Made by a program: the position numbers and the translations under genes. A DNA stretch of 64,000 nt from Congeria kusceri (Eukaryota; Mollusca; Bivalvia; Myida; Dreissenidae): contig CM051029.1 of the NCBI GenBank assembly GCA_027627225.1, positions 22,494,856 through 22,558,855 on the forward strand. The letters are read 5' to 3'. Below the pieces are notes generated by a model that worked only from the letters and a program-made list of their open reading frames with translations, searched no databases and was not told where the DNA came from. Shown in pieces: positions 41,001 through 53,000 of this stretch (the stretch's first letter is position 1; every line of letters begins with the position of its first letter).

Positions 41001-44000
41001 GTGTGGTAAAAACTGGCCTCGCCCCGGGGGTCACATGGTTTATATAGACTTAAATAGCTATATGACTTTGTAATTTTTAGCTCGACAATTCAAAGAATAG
41101 GTGAGCTTTCCTACTACCCCCGGCGTCCACGTCTGAATTTGGTTAAAGTTTTTATTCAAAAGTCTTGTAACTTCAAACTACATAAGTTATTCACTTGAAA
41201 CTTGGATTATACCTTTGTCATCAACTCCAGTGCCAGGGGCAACATTCCCCATAACACTGTTTTGTATTTTGACAGAGTTATGCCCCTTTTTCACTTAGAT
41301 TTCTGGTTAAAGTTTACATTCAAAAGATTTGTAACTCTAAAACTACATAAGTTATTCACTTGAAACTTGGAACTAACCTTTGTCATCACCTCTAGTATCA
41401 GGGGCAACATTACCCATAACTATGTTTTGTATTTTGACAGAGTTATGCCCCTTTTTCACATCGATTTTCTGGTTAAAGTATTATATTCAAAAGTTTTGTT
41501 ACTTCAAAACTACATAAGCTATTCACTTGAAATTTGGAACTAACCTTTATCATCAACTCTAGTACCAGGGGCAACATTACCCATAGCTCTATTTTGTATT
41601 TTGACAGAGTTATGCCCCCTTTTCACTTAGATTTTCTTTGAAAGTTTATATTCAAAAGTTTGGTAACTTCAAAACTACATAAGTTATTCACTTGAAACTT
41701 GGATTATACCTTTATCATCAACTCCAGTGTCAGGGGCAACATTCCCCATAACTCTGTTTTGTATTTTGACAGAGTTATGCCCCTTTTTCACTTAGATTTC
41801 TGGTTAAAGTTTACATTCAAAAGATTTGTAACTCAAAAACTACATAAGTTATTCACTTGAAACTTGGAACTAACCTTTGTCATCAACTCCAGTATCAAGG
41901 GCAACATTCCGTATAACTCTGTTTTTTATTTTGACAGAGTAATGCCCCTTTTTAGCTCACCTGAGCACAAAGTGCTCATGGTGAGCTTTTGTGATCGCCC
42001 GTTGTCCGTCGTGCGTGCGTGTGTGCGTCGTCAACTTTTCATTCAAACAACATCTCCTCCTAAACCGCTTGGCAGATTTTCACCAAACTTCACAGCAATG
42101 ATCCTTGGATGGACCTCTTTCAAAGTTGTTCAAATCTTTCCGGTCCGCTGCATATGTAGGTCACCAGAGCTAAAAATAGATTTAAAAAGTGAAAACTTTA
42201 AAACTCTTCTTCTATGAAACCGCAAGGCTGAGACCTTTCATATTTGATATGTGACATCCTCTAGTAATCCTCTACTAAGATTGTTCAAATGATGCCTCTG
42301 GGGTCAAAACTGGCCATGCCCCAGGGGACACATGGTTTGTATACACTTATATAGCATAATGACTTTAAAAATCTTCTCCTCTGAAACCGCAAGGCCTAGA
42401 GGTTTCATATTTGGTATAACATTGTATAGTGGTCCTCTACAAAGAGTGTTCAAATGATGCCCCTGGGGTCAAAACTGGCCACACTCCAGGGGTCACATGG
42501 TTTATACAGACTTAAATAGCCAAATGACTTTAAAATTCTTCTCCTCTGAAACTGCAAGGCCTAGAGGTTTCATATTCTGTTGGTAACATAGTTTAATGGT
42601 CCTCTACAAAGATTGTTCAAATTATGCCCCTGGGGTCAAAACTGGCTACACCCCGGGAGTCACATTGTTTATACTGCAGCACTATAATTTCAATAAGCCT
42701 CTGACACTCAAAAATCAAGACAGCAGACGACATTCCAGACATTACAGTGTGCTATTTTTAGCTCACCTGAGCACAAAATCTAAAAAGTGAAAACTTTAAA
42801 AATCTTCTTCTAGGAAACCGCAAGGCTCAGACCTTTCATTTTTGATATGTGACATCCTCTAGAGGTCCTCTACAAAGAGTGTTCAAATTATGCTCCTGGA
42901 GTCAAAACGGGCCACGCCCCGGGGGTCACATGGTTTATATAGAATATATTGCAAAATGACTTTAAAAATCTTCTTCTCTGAAACCACAAGGCCCAGACGT
43001 TTCATATTTGGTATGTAACATCCTATAGTGGTCCTCTACAAAGATTGTTCAAATTATTCCCCTGGGGTCAAAACTGGCCACGCCCCGGGGGTCTCATGGT
43101 TTATATAGAATATATAGCAAAATGACTTTAGAAATCTTCTCCTCTGAAACTGCAAGGCCCAGAGGTTTCATGTTTGGTATGTAACATTATTTAGTGGTCC
43201 TTTACAAAGTTTGTTCAAATTATGCCCCTGGAGTCAAAACGGGCCACGCCCTGGGGGGTCACATGGTTTATATAGAATATATAGCAAAATGACTTTAAAA
43301 CTCTTCTCCTCTGAAACCACAAGCCCAGAGGTTTCATATTGGGTATGTAACATCCTATAGTGGTCCTCTACAAAGATTGTTCAAATTATGCCCCTGGGGT
43401 CAAAACTGGCCACGCCCCGGGGGTCTTATGGTTTATATAGAATATATAGCAAAATGACTTAAAATCTTCTCCTCTGAAATCGCAAGGCCCAGAGGTTTCA
43501 TATTTGGTATGTAACATCCTTTAGTGGTCCTTTACAAAGTTTGTACAAATTATGCCCCTGGGGTCAAAACGGGCCACACCCTGGGGGTCACATGGTTTAT
43601 ATAGAATATATAGCAAAATGACTTTTAAAATCTCCTCCGACGAAACCACAAGGCCCAGAGGTTTCATATTTGGTGTGTAACATCCTGTAGTGGTCCTCCA
43701 AAGGATTGTTCAAATTATGCCCCTGGGGTCAAAACTGGCCACGCCCAGGGGGTCACATGGTTTATATAAACTTATATAGCAAAATGTCTTAAAATCTTCT
43801 CTGAAACCGCAAGGCCCAGAGATTTCGTATTTGGTATTTAACATCCTTTAGTGGTACTCTACAAAGATTGTTCAAATTATGCCCATGGGTCAAAACAGAC
43901 CACACCCGATTGCTCACATGCTCACTTATATAGCAAAATGACTTTAAAATTCTTCTCCTCTGAAACCGCAAGGCCTAGAGGTTTCATGTTTGGTATGTAA

Positions 44001-47000
44001 CATTGTATAGTGGTCCTCTACAAAGAGTGTTCAAATAATTATGCCCCTGGGGTCAAAACTGGTCACGCCCAGGGGGGTCAAATGGTTTATAGCGACTTAA
44101 ATAGCAAAATGACTTAAACAATCTTTACCTGAAACCGCAAAACCCACAGCTTTCCTATATTTGGTACATAACAATGCATAGTGATCCTCTCCAAAGATTG
44201 TTCAAATTATGCCCCTGGGGTCAAATCTGGCCACCCCCCGAGGGGTCACATGGTTTATATAGACTTAAATAGCCAGATGACTTAAAAAATCTTTACCTGA
44301 AACCGCAAGGCCCAGAGGTTTGTTCAAGGTTTCAACTTATGCCCCTGGGATACAAAATAAGCCACGCCTCTGGGATGCAAATTTCAATTGGGTTACAAGG
44401 TCTCAGGTGAGCGTCCTAGGGCCCTCAGGGCCCTCTTGTTAGATCTTATCAAACCAGCTAGCAAGTTACACTGTGTTGTGAGGGTGCTTTAGAGAATCGT
44501 TGGAGGTGACCATTGAAATGCATAGAAAATGTTACCCACCAGCATGGTCAATCATGTTGTTGTGTAAGTAAATTAGCTGGTTGTAATGTTTAGTCAATGT
44601 GTAAGAAATATAGTCAATCAGTCTTAGTATATAAGACCGTCTTATATAATACATTTTCACTTCAGATCTACTACATTGAATTTGTTTACAGGCGAAGTGT
44701 ATATTTCTTATTCAATAATGAAATGCCAAGTATGAAATGATAGCATGAGATCTATATCTAGTCTAACTTAGGTGGAACTGCACAATTTTTTGTAAGACAA
44801 AAGATGCAGCAATTGAGTCTGTGGCTCTGACACTGCAGTCTGTTTCACCAGCATGTACAGAAACACGTAGCATAGAGCCTAAAGTCGAGTCATCTACTTT
44901 AAACCTTTCATTTGTACAGTTTAATTAAATGTGTGCAGCACACAAAAAACTACACACAGATCTTGTCTCTGCAACAAAGTTCTTAGTGCTTTGTTGGCAG
45001 CCTCCACCCAAGGACCTATTCTCAGAAGAACAACTATTTAGTACCAGATATTGGACATGAACAGCTTTCTAAATTTGTGTACAGGGCTTGCACTAAAATG
45101 AAATGTTTGTGTTGTTGGACAGTGGAAGACCTGAACATTTCAGACATGAAATGAAGTATCAAATAAAGCTTTGTTTAAAGTCATTTCTGATAATTTTGTG
45201 ATAATATGCCAATACTTTAATGAAAGAGGTATACATTTAGGTAAACCTTGTCATTATCTATTTCCAGGTTACATTACTTTTGCAACTTATGTTGTTGTGT
45301 TTCCTTGATAAATTTTATAGTGTGTGATTTTTATGATTATGTTATGTCATTGGGAAACAAAAGAGAGGAACAAAAAATTATATCAAAAGGCTGTTTATTG
45401 TTGTGCTTCTGTTAGCTCTGTAGTACTGTAGATTTTGATTTAGTACACATAAAAAGTTTTTAAAAATCTAACGTCGAAGGGGGTTCCCCTCCCCCTCCCA
45501 TACCCACCCCCAACCATGGTTATTTGCCCCTGTGCCTTAGCAAAATCCTGGGGAAAGGCCTGGGTATGTAACATTGAATAGTGATCCTCTACAAAGATTG
45601 GTCAAATTATGCCTCTGGGGTCAAAACTGGCCACATCCAGAGGGTCACATGGTTTATATTGACTTGAATAGTAAAATGACTTTAAAAATCTTCTCTGAAA
45701 CCGCAAGGCCCAGAGGTTTCATATTTGGAATATTACATTGTATAGTGGTCCTCTACAAAGATTGTTCAATTAATGCCCCTGGGGTCAAAACTGTCCACAA
45801 CCTGGGGCTCACATGGTCAATATAAACGTAAATAGCAAAATGACTTTAAAAAACTTCTCCTCTGAAACCACAAGGCCCAGAGGTTCCATATTTGGTTTGA
45901 AACATTGTATAGCGGTCATCTATAAAGATTGTTCAAATGATGCCCCTGGGGTCCAAACTGGGCACACCCCAGGGATCACATGGTTTATATAGACTTATGT
46001 AGCATAATGGCTTTAAAAATCTTCTCTGAAACTGCAAGGCCCAGAGGTTTCATATTTGGTATGTTACATTGTATAGTGGTCCTCTACGAAGACTGTTCAA
46101 ATGATGCCCCTAGGGTCAAAACTGGCCACACCCCAGGGCTCACATGGTTGATATGGACTTATATAGCAAGATGACTTTAAAAATCTTCTCCTCTGAAACT
46201 GCAAGGCCTAGAGGTTTCATATGTGGTATGTGACATTTTATAGTGGTCCTCTGCAAAGATTGTTCAAATGATGTTCCAGGGGTCAAAACTGGCCATGCCC
46301 TGGGGGTCACATTGTTTATATAGACTAAAATATGCAAATTACTTAAAAAATCTCCTGAAACCGCAGTGTTTTCGTATTTGATATGTAACATTGTATAGTG
46401 GTCCTCTACAAAGATTGTTCAAATTATGCCCCTTGGGTAAAAAGTGGCCATGACCCAGGGCGTCACATGATTTATATAGACGTATATGGCAAGTGGGCCT
46501 TAAAAATCTTCCTTGTCGAAACCGTAAGGCCCAGAGGTTTTAAATTTTGCGTGAAACATTTTGGAGTGGTCCTCTACAAAGATTGTTCAAATGCTGTCCC
46601 TGGGGTAAAAATTGGCCACCCCCTGGGGGTCACATGGTTTATATACATTTAAGTAGCAAAATGACTTGAAAAATCTCCTCTGAAACCGCAAGGCCCTGTG
46701 GAATCATATTGGGTATTTAACATTGAAAAGTGGTCCACTACAAATATTGTTCAAATTATGCCCCTGGGGTACAAGGTGGCCATGCCCTGTGGGTCACATG
46801 GTTTACATAGACTAAAAAAACATCTGAAACTGCAAGGCCCAGATCTTTATACTCAGGTAAGGCGTTTAGTGCCATTTCTCCCTCTTGTTATTAGCCATTA
46901 TGATGACTTAAACTCAGGTGAGCGACCTAGGGCCATCATGGCCCTTTTGTTCACATATATTTTCTGGTTAAAGTTTATATTCAAAAGTTTTGTTAGTTCA

Positions 47001-50000
47001 AAACTACATAAGTTATTCACTTGAAACTTGGAACTAACCTTTGTCATCAACTCCAGTATCAAGGGCAACATTCCCATAACTCTGTTTTGTATTTGACAGA
47101 GTTATGCCCCTTTTTCACATAGATTTTCTGGTTAAAGTTAATATTCAAAAGTTTTGTAACTTCAATACTACAACAGCTATTCACTTGAAACTTGGAATAT
47201 ACCTTTGTCATCAACTCCAGTATCAGGGTGAACATGTTTGTGTTTTGATAGAGTTATGTCCTTTTTTCACATAGATTTTCTGTTTAAAGTTTTTATTCAA
47301 AAGTTTTGTAACTTAAAAACTACATAAGTTATTCACTTGAAACTTGGAACTAACCTTTATCATCAACTCTAGTACAAGGGCAACATTACCCATAACTCTA
47401 TTTTGTAGTTTGACAGAGTTATGCCCCCTTTTCACTTAGATTTTCTTTTAAAGTTTATATTCAAAAGATTGGTAACTTCAAAACTGCATAAGCTATTCAC
47501 TTGAAACTTGGAACTAACCTTTGTCATCACCTCTAGTATCAGGGGCAACATTACCCATAACTATGTTTTGTATTTTGACAGAGTTATGCCCCTTTTTCAC
47601 ATCGATTTTCTGGTTAAAGTATTATATTCAAAAGTTTTGTTACTTCCAAACTACATAAATTATTCACTTGAAATTTGGAACTAACCTTTATCATCAACTC
47701 TAGTACCAGGGGCAACATTACCCATAGCTCTATTTTGTATTTTGACAAAGTTATGCCCCCTTTTCACTTAGATTTTCTTTGAAAGTTTATATTCAAAAGT
47801 TTGGTAACTTCAAAACTACATAAGTTATTCACTTGAACTTAGAACTAACCTTTGTCATCAACTCTAGTATCAGGGGCAACATTACCCATAACTCTGTTTT
47901 GTATTTTGACAGAGTTAGCCCACTTTTTACATAGACTTTGTGGTTAAAGTTTTTGTTCCAAAAATTTATAAATTATACAAGGCTTCACTTAAAAATATTG
48001 TATTTTAACAAATTTATGCCCCTTTCACTATCCAAAATATGTACCAACTGAAATACTTTGAATAGTCGAGCGCGCTGTCCTCTGACGGCTCTTGTTTTTG
48101 TCTGAAACCGCAAGGCCCAGAGGTTTGTTATTTTGTTTGTAACATTGTATAGGGATCCTCTGCAAAGATTGTTCAAATGATGCCCTGGGGTCAAAACTGG
48201 CCATGCCCCGGAGGTCACATTGTTTGTTATAGACCTAAATAGCAAAATGACTTTAAAAATCTTCTCCTCTGAAACCGCAAGGCCCAGTGGTTTCATATTT
48301 GGTATGTAACATTGCATACTGGTCTTCTTCAAAGATTGTTCAAATAATGCCCTGGGGTCACAACTGGGATGCCTTAAACTCAGGTGAGCGACCTAGGGCC
48401 ATCATGGCCCTCTTGTTAACTGCAGTATCAGTGGCAACCGCCTTATAACTCTGTTTTGCATTTTGACTGAGATATGCCCCATTTTTACATAGATTTTCTG
48501 GCTAAAGTTTATATTCAAAACTCTTATAACTTCAAAACTACACCAGTTATTAACTACATATGGTTGAAACCTGGAATATTTGATGAAATAATTGCCATAA
48601 CTCAGTTTTGTATTTCAACAAATTTATGCCCTTCCACTTTCCAAAATATGCACCCATTGAAATACTTTGAATAGTCGAGAGCGCTGTCCTCTGACAGCTC
48701 TTGTTTATTTTCCTAAGTCATCTTTTTCAGAATTGTATTCTTTTGAAACAATAGATTGTAATTCTTATCCTTAATCTCAACGAAAATGATTAGCTTTTCA
48801 TCCACTTGATTTAAATGCAAACATGGTATATTGTGATTTTACACAGAACGCCATATTTTGTTATTGCAAATACTGTATAAACTTCACTTATGCAAATATC
48901 TAGGTCAGATTATATTGCCTTATTCTCAATCAAAACAAAATTAAAATAATCTCAGATGATCTTCATGATTTAAATGTAACTGCTTAATAAAGTATATTTA
49001 TTTTTTACTGAAAATTGTGTATAAATAATACAAATAACTAGCAGTAGCTAAAATTGGTGCAGCACTGAGTCAGTGGGACATTTTGGGCGTGTGTGTTTCA
49101 GGACTCTGATTGGTCCAACCCCCTGGCCCCGGTCCACTACGGTCAGGAGAGACAGCAGGAGACCTGCCCCTTCTTCACCAAAGTGGGAGCATGTCGCTTC
49201 GGGGATAGGTAAGGTCTCTCCACTGGAGCTAATGTGCATACATGTGTTTCATATGAGGTTCTTATGTGTTTTCCTGTTATGTAAGCTCAGTCGTGGGAAG
49301 ATGTACAGGATGCTATGAATTTTTACTCCAGATTATTTTTTTCTCCTTGATTGAAATTAATATTCATCTTGTTTTCATGTTGTAATCAGTAAGCTTGGTC
49401 ATGGTACCTTCCACTCAGACTACAGAAATAATATACCTAACAGCTTGGTCATTGTACCCTCCACTCACACTACAGAAATAATATACATAACAGCTTGGTC
49501 ATTGTACCCTCCACTCACACTACAGAAATAATATACCTAACAGCTTGGTCATTGTACCCTCCACTCACACTACAGAAATAATATACCTAACAGCTTGGTC
49601 ATTGTACCCTCCACTCAGACAACAGAAATAATATACCTAACAGCATGGTCATTGTACCCTCCACTCAGACTACAGAAATAATATACCTAACAGCTTGGTC
49701 ATTGTACCCTCCACTCAGACTACAGAAATAATATACCTAACAGCTTGGTCATGGTACCCTCCACTCAGACTACAGAAATAATATACCTAACGGCATGTAC
49801 ATGTGCAAGTCCAACCATCAGTAAGCTTGGTCATTGTACCTTCCACTCAGACTACATAAATAATATACCTCACAGCTTGGTCATTGTACCTTCCACTCAG
49901 ACTACAGAAATAGTATACCTAACAGCATGTACATGTGCAAGTCCAACCAGATGTTGCAGTTACAGTGCTCATTGCAGATGTTCCCGCGCCCACCCGTATC

Positions 50001-53000
50001 CAGAGGAGAGCAGGACTGTGATGTTCACCGGGATGTTCCGGCATTTCCAGTTGGACCAAGGCCTCTGTGAGGAGTATGACACTGGTACGCACACAGTTCA
50101 GCTGGTTATTGGTTTATAATCACTGTCTGAATTACAAAAGAAACTTTAGTTTCAATGAAATCAGGGAAAACAGTTGTAGTTCAGAAACCTAAGAATGATG
50201 CATTTTCGTTTAAATGTTGATATTATTGGAAAATATTGCAAATACAGTGTATACCTAATGCTTCGATCTAGCTGCCACAAAAACTTGGACATTTCACCAA
50301 TAGGTGAAATCAAGGTTTAGAGGATGTTGTCATGGATGTGCATAGTGTAATGGTCAGCTACTCAGCGAAGCCTGATAAGCCCTGCCTACAGACAGGCTTG
50401 ACGTATAAGATGTCCGCAACATTTTGTTTGCTAGTTTGCTATAAATTCGTCTTGGTCAGGCTGAATTAGCATGTAAAAAAGTCAATCCGTGTTGGGTCTT
50501 CAATAAACAATCACTCTAAGGGTCCAGAATAATACATTAGAACATTGCACATCCTCACATGTACTCTCTTATACAAATATTTTGTCACTGTAGTTTCCTT
50601 GAACTTCTGTAAAATAATATAAACTTCTTATGATTTGTATTATGTTGGCAGAATTACTCTGTAGAATTTTATGTATTTCTGCAGTATTACTTTGTATTGT
50701 AAATAGGTGTTTCCATCAAGATAACTTTTTTCCCTGCCATTTCAGACATCGTGCTGGAGTATGAGGACAGCGAGGTGTACCAGAAGTTCAGGGAGTTCTA
50801 CGAGGATACGCTGCCGGAGTTCCAGGGTATTGGGAGTGTGGTGCAGTTCAAGGTCTGCTGTAACTACCAGCCACACCTGCGGGGCAACGTCTATGTGGCC
50901 TACTCCAGGTAACACGCGTGTTTAAAGATCTAGTTTAATCCATCTTTATTTGACCACCCCCCTTAGTCTGGGACATTGTACTCCAGTGTATTGGCACCCT
51001 GCTGTAGTCACTTTGTGGTGACCCTTATCAGCTGAGATCAATATGCTGCTGCAATTGAAACATTGCACTCAACCATTTCTCAGTCAGCTGAGGGAAAAGA
51101 TTGCAGATAATGATAAGATATTTTATGGTGGACCAATACACAGGAGTGGAATACCCGATGGACTATATCGGATGGAGAGGTCAGACATTCCTTATACTAA
51201 GCCTTTCACTTGTGCTTGTTGTGTTCATATGATTACTGGTAGTGTTTGCTTGTTTGTTTTTACAATAATTAGGAGACTAGACAAAAATCTACAGTTGTAA
51301 GAGGCACATACCACAAAATCTTAAGTTGTTAGAAAGTCTTTACTATAACAGATGAATAACCCAATTTCAGTAGTCTTGTTTCAGAGTAGAGGATGCACTA
51401 AAAGCCCTGGCGCAGTTCAGTAGTCTTGTTTCAGAGTAGAGGATGCACTAAAAGCCCAGGCGCAGTTCAGTAGTCTTGTTTCAGAGTAGAGGATGTACTA
51501 CAAGCCCTGTCTCAGTTGAGTAGTATTATTTCAGAGTAGAGGATGCACTAAAAGCCCTGTCTCAGTTCAGTAGTCTTGTTTCAGAGTAGAGGATGCACTA
51601 CAAGCCCTGTCTCAGTTCAGTAGTCTTGTTTCAGAGTAGAGGAAGCACTAAAGCCCTGTCTCAGTTCAGTAGTCTTGTTTCAGAGTAGAGGATGTACTAC
51701 AAGCACTGTCTCAGTTCAGTAGTCTTCTTTCAGAGTGGAGGATGCACTAAAAGCCCTGGCGCAGTTCAGTAGTCTTGTTTCAGAGTAGAGGATGTACTAC
51801 AAGCCCTGGCGCAGTTCAGTAGTCTTGTTTCAGAGTAGAGGATACACTAAAAGCCCTGGCGCAGTTCAGTAGTCTTGTTTCAGAGTAGATGATGCACTAC
51901 AAGCCCTGTCTCAGTTGAGTAGTCTTATTTCAGAGTAGAGGATGCACTAAAAGCCCTGTCTCAGTTCAGTAGTCTTGTTTCAGAGTAGAGGATGCACTAC
52001 AAGCCCTGTCTCAGTTCAGTAGTCTTGTTTCATAGTAGAGGAAGCACTAAAGCCCCGTCTCAGTTCAGTAGTCTTGTTTCAGAGTAGAGGATGTACTACA
52101 AGCCCTGTCTCAGTTCAGTAGTCTTGTTTCAGAGTGGAGGATGCACTAAAAGCCCTGGCGCAGTTCAGTAGTCTTGTTTCAGAGTAGAGGATGTACTACA
52201 AGCCCTATCTCAGTTCAGTAGTCTTGTATCAGAGTAGAGGATGCACTAAAAGCCCTGGCGCAGTTCAGTAGTCTTGTTTCAGAGTAGAGGATGTACTACA
52301 AGCCCTGGCGCAGTTCAGTAGTCTTGTTTCAGAGTAGCGGATACACTAAAAGCCCAGGCGCAGTTCAGTAGTCTTGTTTCAGAGTAGAAGATGCACTACA
52401 AGCACTGTGTCAGTTCAGTAGTCTTGTTTCAGGGTAGAGGATGCACTACAAGCCCTGTCTCAGTTCAGTAGTCTTGTTTCAGGGTAGAGGATGCACTACA
52501 AGCCCTGTTTTCAGTTCAGTAGTCTTGTTTCAGAGTAGAGGATACACTAAAAGTCCTGGCGCATTTCAGTAGTCTTGTTTCAGAGTAGAGGATGTACTAC
52601 AAGCCCTGGCGCAGTTCAGTAGTCTTGTTTCAGAGTAGAGGATGCACAAAAAGCCCTGGCGCAGTTCAATGCACGCTGGTATGAAGGCAAGCAGCTCTCT
52701 GGACAGCTGGTGGAGATCAAGTCCTGGAGAAGAGCCATATGTGGTAGGTAGAGTACTAGAGTACGTTTTAGCTTAACTGAGTTAATACTTTTACCCACTA
52801 TCTACATATTGCAAATAATGCATGATGAAGTATAATGATCACTAACGATCACTTTTCACCAGATCATCTTGGAGCTTTGTCATACTTTATTCATGTTTGA
52901 GTTTGTCATATGCGGTCAAGAACTACTAGGTGATATTACGCAAAATTCTTTCATAATGCTTATTGTTGAAATTAATTGTACTTTTTATAGGTTTGTTTGG

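Larger units (their letters stand above)
38698..46334 (+). repeat. Segmental duplication, copy 1 (inside the ZRSR intron)
   Basis: Aligns nearly base for base with 56853-64000, including the non-repetitive stretch 44442-45560. The 38840-39320 part is missing in copy 2. Small differences include CTCTAAAACTAC versus CTCAAAAACTAC near 41335 and a short insertion near 60371. Confidence 0.92.

Noticed and set aside
37278..48674. Many 60-120 codon ORFs in the ZRSR intron and their twins at 57-64 kb
   Set aside because: They follow the tandem element units, recur with the repeats and have no conserved domain.
49387..49945. 50-bp array before exon F as a fourth junction minisatellite
   Set aside because: The unit contains no part of exon E or F, and the array stops before the acceptor; it is an ordinary intronic minisatellite.
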